A DNA stretch of 64,000 nucleotides from Terrimonas ferruginea DSM 30193 (lineage in GTDB: Bacteria > Bacteroidota > Bacteroidia > Chitinophagales > Chitinophagaceae): positions 1 to 64,000 of the forward strand of contig NZ_KE384400.1 in NCBI RefSeq assembly GCF_000425585.1, read 5' to 3'. Of the stretch, positions 1 through 8,043 are shown one piece after another. How positions within the stretch are numbered: the stretch's first letter is position 1; every line of letters begins with the position of its first letter. The notes below the pieces were generated by a model. The model did no database searches, was not told the DNA's origin, and was given only the letters and a program-made list of their open reading frames with translations. Made by a program: the position numbers and the translations under genes.

Positions 1-224
1 TCGCTGTCCAGGATCTTTTGGTAAAAGCTGTTGAGCTCACGCTGTATGGAACGGGAAAGGCCCTGCACTAACAGAACAATCAAATGAACAAAGGTCAGCT
101 TGCGATCACGGACAAATCCATTCCGGCCGGATTCTGTACGGCAGTCGCTAACAAATTGTTCATTATGTAATTTTTGAGTTAATTCATTGAGATAGGTTAC
201 TCTAAAAACAGGTTCGCTATTCAA
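1..224 (-). CDS. IS4-family transposase, N-terminal part (cut by window edge)
   Basis: Reading the complementary strand from 224 to the window edge gives an open frame of about 74 residues with no stop. It contains RKLTFVHLIVLLVQ followed by SIQRELNSFY, which resembles the N-terminal region of IS4-type DDE transposases. The catalytic DDE region would lie outside the window. The frame has no ATG. The first usable codon is TTG at 224-222, and an in-frame stop lies just upstream at 240-242. The gene may therefore start at TTG, or it may be a remnant. I could not place terminal inverted repeats. A repeat patch begins about 90 bases upstream of the start. The family call rests on this short segment only. 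Confidence 0.55.
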   Translation of the reverse strand, partial: MNSEPVFRVTYLNELTQKLHNEQFVSDCRTESGRNGFVRDRKLTFVHLIVLLVQGLSRSIQRELNSFYQKILDS

Positions 225-312
225 TACCCCCCTGTAATCCTATCCTAAAAATAACAAACTTTTTCTCTACTTAACACCTGTCAAAGAACTTCAGCCTTAA
301 GGAAACGACATT

Positions 313-400
313 GATTCACCATTCACCATTGACTCCCGAGACTTCGGGATGACGGTTCACGATTGACGCCTTTTGAATTTTTACTTTTGACTTTTGAATT
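313..400. repeat. Heptamer-word repeat patch with small palindrome
   Basis: Degenerate 7-base words of the type GATTCAC/CATTGAC (313-333 and again 354-367) flank a 6-bp hairpin, TCCCGA...TCGGGA, at 334-349. A second family of 7-base words, TTTTGAA/TTTTGAC, fills 371-400. The patch lies between the transposase remnant and the terminator of the outer-membrane protein gene. No coding role is apparent. Confidence 0.8.
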
Positions 401-437
401 AAAAAAAATGCTGCCCCGCTTTTTCCGGAACAGCATT
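401..437 (-). terminator. Rho-independent terminator of the outer-membrane barrel gene
   Basis: On the minus strand a 12-bp stem (437-426 with 418-407, including G-U pairs) closes a 7-base loop and runs into a tract of T (406-401). It lies 30 bases beyond the stop codon of the gene at 467-1054. Stem, loop and T-tract are directly visible. Confidence 0.85.
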
Positions 438-466
438 ATCCTTTATCTGGCAAGAAAGAAGAGACT

Positions 467-1054
467 TTATAGCGCAAAACCCGCCGACACCTGGAACGCC
501 TGGCTGCGCCATCTGTCCTGGTTGTCGATGTCGTTGATATTATTCAGCCCCACCACATAACGGCCTGTGATACGCAGCGCACTCAACTTCAGTTGCACGC
601 CGCCAAGCAGGGCCAGGTCGCCTTTGGTGAAGGCATCGCCGCCATTTTCCAAAAAGTTTTTGTCCTTATTCATCAATATACTGAATTGCGGACCGGCCTG
701 CAGGTGAATAGGCCCCAGCAGTTTGTAATCGAGCACCAGCGGAATGGAAAGGTAATTGATCTTTACTTTGGATTGATCAGAGTTGAACACCCCTTCGTAA
801 ATGTCTTTGTACTCGCTTGACACAGTACCGGTGTATTGATTGAACAATACTTCAGGGTTGATGCTGAACTTACGGCCGACACCTATTTCGGCAAAGCCAC
901 CCAGCAGGTATCCGTACTTGAATTCATCTTTGAATGATTTGCCTTCGATCTTGTTGATGTTGGCACCGGCACGAACGCCGATATGAAATTGTGCCATGGC
1001 AACTTGTGAACATAACACGGCTGCGAGCAGCGGTAAGAGGAGCTTCGTTTTCAT
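467..1054 (-). CDS. Outer membrane beta-barrel protein (PorT/OMP_b-brl_2-like)
   Basis: 195 residues. The N-terminus MKTKLLLPLL...AMA-Q is a clear signal peptide, so I start at 1054 rather than at an upstream in-frame ATG at 1084. The mature part begins FHIGVRAGANINKI and alternates short hydrophobic and polar strands, ending VSAGFAL. This is typical of the small 8-stranded porin-like barrels common in Bacteroidota. Such proteins sit in the outer membrane, and the substrate or role cannot be read from sequence. The gene is monocistronic, with its own terminator at 401-437. Confidence 0.8.
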   Translation of the reverse strand: MKTKLLLPLLAAVLCSQVAMAQFHIGVRAGANINKIEGKSFKDEFKYGYLLGGFAEIGVGRKFSINPEVLFNQYTGTVSSEYKDIYEGVFNSDQSKVKINYLSIPLVLDYKLLGPIHLQAGPQFSILMNKDKNFLENGGDAFTKGDLALLGGVQLKLSALRITGRYVVGLNNINDIDNQDRWRSQAFQVSAGFAL

Positions 1055-1274
1055 TGTCTGTGTTTTTTTTGTTTGCGTTATCAATACGATACCACCCGTA
1101 AGGTTAGCTGATTAAACAACCTTCAACATTTTGCTAAAACAGCAACAGCCTGTTCTTTATTGCGGCCGTTTTGTGAAGAATTATCTAAAAAGCATTCCCG
1201 GGTTTGTCACAGGACAATCCAACTTTTGCTTTACCCCTATTTATGTTTGTTAAAAAATCGTTGCAGTGAAACGA

Positions 1275-2525
1275 CTAAGAAAATTCAAGCAGTGTGATCT
1301 CTGGAAGAATCCCTACCCGTCCCGGATAACCGATAAATCCGTATCCGCGGTTCACATATAAATGTTGTTTACCCGCTTCATACGTGCCCGCCCATTGCTT
1401 GTATACATATTGAACGGGACTCCATTTGAAACCAGGCAACTCCACGCCAAATTGCATACCGTGCGTATGCCCGGAAAGGGTAAGATCGATGTCTTTATAA
1501 GAAGGCAGTACTTCGCTTTCCCAATGCGAAGGATCGTGACTCATCAGTATTTTAAATGGTATTGCTTCCGAGCCTGCGTAGGCTTTGGATAAATTTCCAT
1601 AGGTCTGAAAACTCTTCCTGCCGCTGATATTTTGCACCCCGATCAAGGCAATTTTGTCTTCGCCGCGTTCAAATACCACGTGTTCATCCAACAGCAAACG
1701 CCAGCCAAGTTTTGCATGAATTGTTTTCAGTTCATCAAGGTTGGCTTTTTTGGCTTCCGCATTTTCCCACTGCGCATAGTCTCCGTAGTCATGGTTGCCC
1801 AAAACGGAATACACGCCCATCGGTGCATGGAGTTTGTCGAACACATCCATGTAATCTTTCATTTCCTCCGCAATATTATTTACCAGGTCGCCGGTGAAAA
1901 GGATGAGGTCAGGTTTTAATTCCAGTACTTTTTGTACACCGCGCATGACCGCTTCCTTGTCGGTAAAACTTCCCGAATGAATATCCGACAACTGCACCAC
2001 GCGCAGGCCACGGAAAGCCTGGGGAAGATTGGCGAAATCGAGCGGCACTTTATGTATCCGGTATTTGTATTTGTTGCCAAAACCATAAATGAGTGTGGCA
2101 AAAAGCCCGGAGCCGGCGGCAATGCCAAGCCAGCTCATGAACACTGAACGTGAAATGCCGGTTCCCTCCTGCAACTCTTCACCTTCGGTATTGCGGAACA
2201 AAAGCTTGGCAGCGATCCATTGGATGCCGCGGCGGATATCATCGATCAGCAGGAACAGGGCCGCGATTACTTTGGCAAAAAACAGCCCGATGACGATAGC
2301 AAAAATGGTGGAGCGGAGAAAACGGCTTTGCTGGGAAAACTGGAAATAGGGCAACAGCAGCAAGACGATCAGCGCCGCCGCAGAAATGCTCCAGTAAGCG
2401 GAATAAATGATGAGCCGCGTGCGTTGCCCGGCCGGTTGGGCCAACAGCCGCACCGCCTGGAAAATATAAATGTCCAGCAGGATCATCAGGCCTATCAATA
2501 TCCACCAGAAAGGAGTGTTGCGCAT
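1275..2525 (-). CDS. Membrane-anchored metallophosphoesterase (YkuE/YaeI-like)
   Basis: 416 residues from ATG at 2525 (another in-frame ATG lies at 2552). The first 150 residues carry about four hydrophobic segments. A calcineurin-like phosphoesterase domain follows, with the expected metal-binding motifs in order: D181-x-H183 in LSDIHSG, GD213 in FTGDLVNN, GNHD (243-246), H330, and GHTH (352-355). The C-terminus VNRGYGFIGYPGR is characteristic of the YaeI/YkuE group, some of which hydrolyse lipid phosphates such as UDP-diacylglucosamine. The active domain is tethered to the inner membrane. The substrate here is unknown. It is a single gene, separated from its neighbours by more than 200 bases on each side. 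Confidence 0.85.
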   Translation of the reverse strand: MRNTPFWWILIGLMILLDIYIFQAVRLLAQPAGQRTRLIIYSAYWSISAAALIVLLLLPYFQFSQQSRFLRSTIFAIVIGLFFAKVIAALFLLIDDIRRGIQWIAAKLLFRNTEGEELQEGTGISRSVFMSWLGIAAGSGLFATLIYGFGNKYKYRIHKVPLDFANLPQAFRGLRVVQLSDIHSGSFTDKEAVMRGVQKVLELKPDLILFTGDLVNNIAEEMKDYMDVFDKLHAPMGVYSVLGNHDYGDYAQWENAEAKKANLDELKTIHAKLGWRLLLDEHVVFERGEDKIALIGVQNISGRKSFQTYGNLSKAYAGSEAIPFKILMSHDPSHWESEVLPSYKDIDLTLSGHTHGMQFGVELPGFKWSPVQYVYKQWAGTYEAGKQHLYVNRGYGFIGYPGRVGILPEITLLEFS

Positions 2526-2714
2526 GGGTCGCTCTTTTAGTTGCTGCCGCAAAAAACAACGATATGCGGCAGATTGTTGGCTTACAGACCGCTAAAAATG
2601 ATAAAAGATTGCCGCCGGTAAGCCGGAAAGGGACAAAAATAGGCGTATCAGTCAAGGAATTATCCTTTTTTCCCGGTTTCCGGTGGTCCGGTTCACGAAA
2701 GCTTGGTCCGGCCC

Positions 2715-2745
2715 TTTTTTAAGCCCCGGAATCCCATTACATTTG
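2715..2745 (+). promoter_or_regulatory. Putative Bacteroidota-type promoter of parAB
   Basis: TACATTTG at 2738-2745 matches the Bacteroidota -7 consensus TAnnTTTG. A TTTT lies 19 bases upstream (2715-2718), where TTTG is expected. The start codon of parA follows 55 bases later. The rest of the 2526-2800 gap shows no other clear feature. Confidence 0.45.
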
Positions 2746-2800
2746 CATTTCATCAATTTCCCATTTTCTGTCTTTAACATCCGCAGGCGGGCAATAGCTT

Positions 2801-3604
2801 ATGGCAAGAATCATCGGCGTAGCAAATCAAAAAGGAGGCGTAGGCAAAACCACTACCGCTATCAATCTGGCGGCTAGTTTTGCCGTACTGGAATACCGGA
2901 CCCTGCTGGTGGACGGTGACCCTCAGGCCAACAGTACTACCGGCGTAGGCTTCGACCTGCACAACATTACCCAGAGCCTGTACGATTGCATGATCAATCA
3001 GGCTACCGCGCGTGATGTGATCCTTAAAACAGAAATTCCCAACCTCGATCTGATCCCTTCGCATATCGACCTGGTAGGTGCCGAGATCGAAATGATCAAC
3101 TACCCCAACCGGGAAATGGTGCTGAAAAATCTGCTGGAAGCCGTCCGGGAAGATTACGATTTCATCGTGATCGACTGCTCTCCTTCCCTGGGTCTCATTA
3201 CCGTTAATGCCCTGACTGCTTCGGATTCAGTAGCCGTGCCCGTGCAGTGCGAATTCTTCGCCCTGGAAGGCCTGGGAAAACTGCTCAACACGATCAAGAT
3301 CGTGCAAAGCCGCCTCAATCCCGCCCTCGTGATCGAAGGTATCCTGATGACGATGTACGATGGCCGCCTCCGCCTCTGCAACCAGGTGGTGAGCGAAGTA
3401 AGAAGACATTTCGACGAACTCGTTTTTGATACCATCATCCACCGTAACTCCCGCCTCAGCGAAGCACCCAGCGTGGGTAAACCGGTTATCCTTTACGACG
3501 CCAACAGCAAAGGCTCCGTGAACTACCTCAACCTGGCAAAGGAAATATTGCAAAAGAATAACCTGACCAAAATGTCGCAGGAGGAGCGTATCCTGGAACT
3601 GTAG
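2801..3604 (+). CDS. parA: Chromosome-partitioning ATPase ParA (Soj)
   Basis: 267 residues. The deviant Walker A box is KGGVGKTT at residues 11-18, with the signature lysine K11. [11 protein letters not shown] motif (37-46) and the Walker B-like [10 protein letters not shown] follow. This is a P-loop ATPase that binds DNA in its ATP-bound dimer form and, with ParB, segregates chromosome origins. Full length for the family, with no fusion. It is followed 16 bases later by parB, so the two are co-transcribed. The location suggests this region may lie near the replication origin, which is an inference; I saw no dnaA or parS in the window. Confidence 0.95.
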   Translation: MARIIGVANQKGGVGKTTTAINLAASFAVLEYRTLLVDGDPQANSTTGVGFDLHNITQSLYDCMINQATARDVILKTEIPNLDLIPSHIDLVGAEIEMINYPNREMVLKNLLEAVREDYDFIVIDCSPSLGLITVNALTASDSVAVPVQCEFFALEGLGKLLNTIKIVQSRLNPALVIEGILMTMYDGRLRLCNQVVSEVRRHFDELVFDTIIHRNSRLSEAPSVGKPVILYDANSKGSVNYLNLAKEILQKNNLTKMSQEERILEL

Positions 3605-3620
3605 ACCTTCCCGTTAACAC

Positions 3621-4547
3621 ATGACCAAGCCCAAACAAAATAAAGACATGCTCGGCAAAGGGATCCGTTCCCTGTTGCAAGGCATCGATTCAGATCTGAA
3701 AACCGGTTCCGGTAACAATGCTGCTTTGAAACCCGCCGCCGTGGAAGCAGCCACCGCTACTTCCCGCGTGCCGGTAGGCGATATCGAAACCAACCCCAAA
3801 CAGCCCCGTCACGATTTCGACGAACAGGCGCTGAAAGAACTTTCCGAATCGATCAGGCTGCATGACATCATTCAGCCGATCACCGTTTCAAAACTTCCCA
3901 CGGGCAAATACCGCCTCATCTCTGGTGAACGCCGCTGGCGCGCCTCGCAGATGGCGGGACTGAAAGACGTGCCTGTTTACATCCGCCAGGCCAATGACGT
4001 GCAACTGCTCGAACTCGCATTGCTGGAAAACCTGCAGCGGGAAAACCTCAACGCGGTGGAAGTAGCACTCAGCTACAAACGGATGATGGATGAACTCGGT
4101 TACACGCAAGAACAAGTGGCAGAACGCATGGGCAAAGACCGCAGCACCGTAGCCAACTTTATCCGCCTGCTGAAACTGCCGCCGGACATTCAACTCGCCG
4201 TGCGCCGCAACGAACTGAGCATGGGCCATGCACGCGCGATTATCAACGTAGACACCGTAGACAGACAGCTTTATATCTTCCGCCAGATCCGCGACAACGG
4301 ATTGTCTGTACGCCAGACGGAAACGCTGGTAAGAAATCTTTACAAAGAGAACGGCACTGTTAAAAAAACGGCAAAAACACAGCTCCCTGCTGCGTATCAG
4401 CGGATTCAGGATAAATTAGCATCTCAATTTGAAACAAGAGTGAAAGTGAAACATGCCCGCAACGGAAGCGGACAGATCACCTTCGATTATTATTCGCTGG
4501 AAGAGTTCAACAAGTTGCTGAAACACCTGAACATTTCTGCGGACTGA
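3621..4547 (+). CDS. parB: ParB/Spo0J CTPase and DNA-binding protein
   Basis: 308 residues. The N-terminal ParB/Srx domain carries GERRWRA (102-108) and ENLQRENLN (136-144), the CTP-binding motifs of ParB. A helix-turn-helix follows at about 161-184 (YTQEQVAERMGKDRSTVANF). The C-terminal dimerisation domain ends at KHLNISAD. ParB loads on parS sites, slides as a CTP-bound clamp and works with ParA. No parS-like 16-mer was found by eye in the window. The first 40 residues are a low-complexity leader with a possible ParA-stimulating segment (MLGKGIRSLLQG), as is usual for chromosomal ParB. Confidence 0.95.
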   Translation: MTKPKQNKDMLGKGIRSLLQGIDSDLKTGSGNNAALKPAAVEAATATSRVPVGDIETNPKQPRHDFDEQALKELSESIRLHDIIQPITVSKLPTGKYRLISGERRWRASQMAGLKDVPVYIRQANDVQLLELALLENLQRENLNAVEVALSYKRMMDELGYTQEQVAERMGKDRSTVANFIRLLKLPPDIQLAVRRNELSMGHARAIINVDTVDRQLYIFRQIRDNGLSVRQTETLVRNLYKENGTVKKTAKTQLPAAYQRIQDKLASQFETRVKVKHARNGSGQITFDYYSLEEFNKLLKHLNISAD

Positions 4548-4558
4548 TCACCGTCATC

Positions 4559-5209
4559 ATGCGTCTTCGCAGCTTACATCATATTATTTTACTGTGCCTG
4601 CTTTTTGCTGTCACTCCGCTTGCGTTGAAGGCGCAAACGCGTGCCGACTCGGCGCGGGCCATGCGTGACTCCACCACACCAGAAGGAGTATTCTCCGGCA
4701 AACCTGCAGACGTTGTAGACTCAACCGGTAAAGTGGTAAAGAAAGGACGTATTCCCCGTGTGGCTGCTATCCGCTCTGCTGTACTTCCCGGTCTGGGACA
4801 ATTGTACAATGGTAAAGTATGGAAAGTGCCTATTGTGTATGCCGCACTCGGCGTTACCGGCGGCATATTTGTTTACAACCTCAGGTGGTATAACCGTACA
4901 CGTTTCGCTTACAAAATATTACAGGAAGAAGGAACAGGCGCTTATGAAAAAGTAGCTCCCAAGCTACAGGCGCTTGTGCAGAATAACCGCGGTGAAACCC
5001 TGCGTTATTACCGCGACTCCTATCGCCGCGATATCGACTACTCCGCCGTATTCTTTCTCATCGCCTGGGGATTGAACGTGGTAGACGCCTCTGTCGACGC
5101 GCACCTCAGCACCTTTGACGTATCTCCCGACCTGAGCCTCCGCATCAAACCCGGTTACAGTCAGATGGCAGGTACTACGGGGTTGAGCCTGGTGTTGAAC
5201 ATCCGGTGA
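4559..5209 (+). CDS. DUF5683 membrane protein following parB
   Basis: 216 residues. A signal peptide or N-terminal membrane helix (IILLCLLFAVTPLALKAQ) is followed by the DUF5683 core AAIRSAVLPGLGQLYNGKVWK, a hydrophobic segment (IVYAALGVTGGIFVYNL) and a second one near residue 160 (SAVFFLIAWGLNVVDA). Function is unknown. In many Bacteroidota this gene lies just after parB and before dapB, and that order is kept here. The start at 4559 lies 11 bases after the parB stop, so it is probably translated from the parAB mRNA. Confidence 0.8.
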   Translation: MRLRSLHHIILLCLLFAVTPLALKAQTRADSARAMRDSTTPEGVFSGKPADVVDSTGKVVKKGRIPRVAAIRSAVLPGLGQLYNGKVWKVPIVYAALGVTGGIFVYNLRWYNRTRFAYKILQEEGTGAYEKVAPKLQALVQNNRGETLRYYRDSYRRDIDYSAVFFLIAWGLNVVDASVDAHLSTFDVSPDLSLRIKPGYSQMAGTTGLSLVLNIR

Positions 5210-5210
5210 T

Positions 5211-5300
5211 AATTAGACAATTTGAAAATTTGATGATTTGATAATTGAATTCAATAAGCGAAGCCATTTTCAAATTATCAAATTTTCAAATCGTCTAATT
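5211..5300. repeat. Long imperfect inverted repeat built from AATTTGA words
   Basis: The arms 5211-5242 and 5269-5300 are reverse complements with about four mismatches. They begin AATTAGAC and end GTCTAATT, and are made of repeated AATTTGA/AAATTTGA words. The structure fills the gap between the DUF5683 gene and dapB and would fold into a hairpin of about 30 bp. It could act as a terminator or a transcript-stability element. A related copy occurs at 47245-47271. Confidence 0.75.
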
Positions 5301-5330
5301 GTTATTTTTACGCAGTAAAAATAACGCTCA

Positions 5331-6050
5331 ATGAACATCGCACTGATCGGATATGGAAAAATGGGCAAAGCTATTGAAGCCATCGCCCTGGAACGAGGAC
5401 ACCAGATCGTTTTGAAAATAGATGAAACCAATGTTGCCGATCTGAATGCGGAAAAACTCGCCGCCGCCGACGTGGCCATCGAATTTACCGGGCCGCACAG
5501 CGCCTTCGGTAACCTGATCAAAACAATTGACGCTAACACACCCGTTATCTGCGGATCTACCGGCTGGACCGAACGCCTCGGCGAAGTGGAAACCAAAGTG
5601 AAAGAACACAACGGAAGCTTTCTTTACGCCAGCAATTTCAGTGTAGGTGTCAATCTTTTCTTTGAACTCAACCGCAAACTGGCCTCGCTGATGGCTACTC
5701 ACCCCGAGTATAGCGTGAGCCTGGAAGAAATTCATCATACGCAGAAAAAAGATGCGCCCAGCGGCACGGCCATTACCCTGGCGGAACAGTTGATCGAAAA
5801 CCTGGGCGGCAGCAAACAGCAATGGGTCAATGAACCTTCTGATAAACCGGAAGACCTTTTCATCAAAAGTCTCCGCGAAGACCCGGCACCCGGCACACAC
5901 ACAGTACGCTATCAATCCCCTGTCGACGATATTGAAATCATCCATACAGCGCACAACCGTACGGGTTTCGCTACAGGCGCCGTGCTGGCCGCTGAATTCA
6001 TAAAGGATAAAAAAGGTATCTTTAGCATGAAGGACGTGCTGGGGATCTGA
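5331..6050 (+). CDS. dapB: 4-hydroxy-tetrahydrodipicolinate reductase
   Basis: 239 residues. The enzyme catalyses the NAD(P)H-dependent step leading to tetrahydrodipicolinate in lysine and diaminopimelate synthesis, in the cytosol. The nucleotide-binding loop is GYGKMGKA (7-14). The catalytic segment EEIHHTQKKDAPSGTA has H135/H136 and K140. The C-terminal signature HTAHNRTGFATGAVLAAEFI is intact. It is slightly shorter than the E. coli enzyme, as is usual for the Bacteroidota type. It follows the partition genes, a common arrangement in this phylum. Confidence 0.95.
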   Translation: MNIALIGYGKMGKAIEAIALERGHQIVLKIDETNVADLNAEKLAAADVAIEFTGPHSAFGNLIKTIDANTPVICGSTGWTERLGEVETKVKEHNGSFLYASNFSVGVNLFFELNRKLASLMATHPEYSVSLEEIHHTQKKDAPSGTAITLAEQLIENLGGSKQQWVNEPSDKPEDLFIKSLREDPAPGTHTVRYQSPVDDIEIIHTAHNRTGFATGAVLAAEFIKDKKGIFSMKDVLGI

Positions 6051-6093
6051 GTAAGGTTTCTCCGGCAGGCCCGGAAACCAAACAGCCATCACC

Positions 6094-8043
6094 TTGATAC
6101 CAAAATTGACCTGTGCGCTGCTCTGCAGCCTGCCATTACTCCTGATTGCCCAAAACGCCCGTCCTGTCCTCGACAGCCTCGAAAAAGTGGCTGCCGGTCA
6201 GACCGATTCCACGCTCGTTAAAACCTACAACGAACTTACCTGGCAATACCGTAACGTCAACCGCGACAAAGCCATCAATTATGGCCGCAAAGCCCTGACG
6301 CTCGCACGTGAGGTCAACTACCAGGCCGGCGTGGCACAGGCGTACAACGATCTCGGTATTCTTTATTTCGACAATGAACAGTACGACAGCGCATTGTTGT
6401 TATACAAACAATCCGCCACCATCCGCGAACGCCTCAACGACCGCGCGGGCATGGCCGGACTCTACAATAAGATCGGCATCCTCTACCAGAAACAGGGCAT
6501 CCTCGACGAAGCACTCGACGCGCAACTAAAGGCACTGAGTCTTTACGAAGCATTAGGCAACAACAAAGGCATTTCTTATTCCCTCACCAATATTGGTATC
6601 CTTCAGCAAAACCTTGGCCGCTATGCAGAAGCGATCAGTTACCAGGAACGTGCCGTTGCCCTCAAAGAAAAAACAGGCGATCAATACGGACTAGCCGGCT
6701 CATTTGTAAACCTCGCCAACGTTTATGTAATAAAAAAAGAATACACGCGTGCGGAAAGCTATTACCAGAAAGCGCTGGACATCTGTCGCAAACTGGACGA
6801 CAAAGAATATTTGTCCAGCACACTGAACAACCTCGGCAATCTTTATCTCACCATGAACGAAGGCGGTAAAGCCATTCCGCTGATCAATGAATCGCTGCAG
6901 CTTCGCCGTGAAATGAAAGACACCAAGGGCATTGTCAGTTGTCTCAACAACCTTGGCGACATTTACACCACCCAGGGGCAATATGATACGGCTTATGTAT
7001 TGTTACAGGAAGCGTTGCGCCTTGCACGCCCCGCCGTCAACTGCCGCCCGGAGTTACAAAAAGTATATCTCTCCCTTTCCTCCTGGTACGAGAAAAAAGG
7101 CGATCCGGTGAAAGCACTGGAGATGTATAAATACCACGCCGCTTACAAAGACTCTTTATTCTCCGATGACCTCGGCGACCGCTTTGCCGAACTAGAAACA
7201 AGATTCCGCATGCTGGAAAAAGAAAAGACTATTCAGCAACAGCACTTCGATTTGCAACAAAAAGAATTTTCGATCACCCGCCGCAACTATTGGATTGCCG
7301 GCATTTCGGGTTTGCTGTTGCTGGGCGGACTATTGGCTTATTCAGGATACCGCCGTTACCGGCTTAAGCAAAAAGCCGCCATGCAACAGGCATTGCTGCA
7401 ACAGCAGGACATTGCCACGCGCGCCGTGATGGAAGCGGAAGAAGAAGAACGTAAACGTATTGCCCGCGACCTGCATGATGGCGTAGGGCAAATGATGAGT
7501 GCGGCTAAAATGAATCTCTCCGCATTTGAAGCGGCCATCCCGGAATCGCGTGCCGAACAAAAGCAATCCCTCAACCGCATCATAGGGCTGGTAGACGAAA
7601 GCTGCCGCGAGATCCGGCATGTATCACACAACATGATGCCACATGCCCTGCTAAAAAACAACCTCGCCGAAGCCGTGCGCGATTTCGTGGAAAAGATCGA
7701 CAAAAACAGGTTACAGGTACATCTCTACACCGAAGGATTGGAAGAACGGATAGATGCCAATGTGGAAACCGTTTTTTACCGTGTGCTACAGGAGTGCGTT
7801 AACAACGTGATCAAACACGCCGGAGCCACCACGCTTGACATTTCCCTGATCCGCGATAAAGATGGCATCAGCGCCACGATCGAAGACAATGGAAAAGGTT
7901 TTGATACCAGCCGCCGCGGCGTATTCGATGGCATCGGTCTGAAGAACATCGTCACACGCGTGGAATACCTGCGCGGCACCGTGGATTTCGACTCCGCACC
8001 GGGCCGCGGAACGCTCATTGCCATTCATGTACCTATTGGATAA
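6094..8043 (+). CDS. TPR-containing sensor histidine kinase (HisKA_3/NarL type), copy 1
   Basis: 649 residues from TTG at 6094; no upstream ATG fits, and the frame opens directly into a signal peptide ending LLLIAQ. Residues about 35-350 are tetratricopeptide repeats (for example AYNDLGILYFDNEQYDSALLLYKQS). One membrane helix lies at about 398-419, then a coiled segment, the HisKA_3 phosphoacceptor RDLHDGVGQMM with H461, and a HATPase_c domain with N-box QECVNNVIKHA and G-boxes EDNGKGFD and GIGLKNI. The TPR part is predicted to be periplasmic and the kinase cytosolic. It probably phosphorylates the LuxR-type regulator at 10143. A paralogue follows with a 1-base overlap. Confidence 0.88.
   Translation: MIPKLTCALLCSLPLLLIAQNARPVLDSLEKVAAGQTDSTLVKTYNELTWQYRNVNRDKAINYGRKALTLAREVNYQAGVAQAYNDLGILYFDNEQYDSALLLYKQSATIRERLNDRAGMAGLYNKIGILYQKQGILDEALDAQLKALSLYEALGNNKGISYSLTNIGILQQNLGRYAEAISYQERAVALKEKTGDQYGLAGSFVNLANVYVIKKEYTRAESYYQKALDICRKLDDKEYLSSTLNNLGNLYLTMNEGGKAIPLINESLQLRREMKDTKGIVSCLNNLGDIYTTQGQYDTAYVLLQEALRLARPAVNCRPELQKVYLSLSSWYEKKGDPVKALEMYKYHAAYKDSLFSDDLGDRFAELETRFRMLEKEKTIQQQHFDLQQKEFSITRRNYWIAGISGLLLLGGLLAYSGYRRYRLKQKAAMQQALLQQQDIATRAVMEAEEEERKRIARDLHDGVGQMMSAAKMNLSAFEAAIPESRAEQKQSLNRIIGLVDESCREIRHVSHNMMPHALLKNNLAEAVRDFVEKIDKNRLQVHLYTEGLEERIDANVETVFYRVLQECVNNVIKHAGATTLDISLIRDKDGISATIEDNGKGFDTSRRGVFDGIGLKNIVTRVEYLRGTVDFDSAPGRGTLIAIHVPIG

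Noticed and set aside
2553..4547. parS site near parAB
   Set aside because: No 16-mer resembling the conserved bacterial parS palindrome was found by eye. A CACGTG at about 1678 lacks the flanking bases.
5328..6092. 254-residue minus-strand frame
   Set aside because: It is antisense to dapB, whose catalytic motifs are intact.
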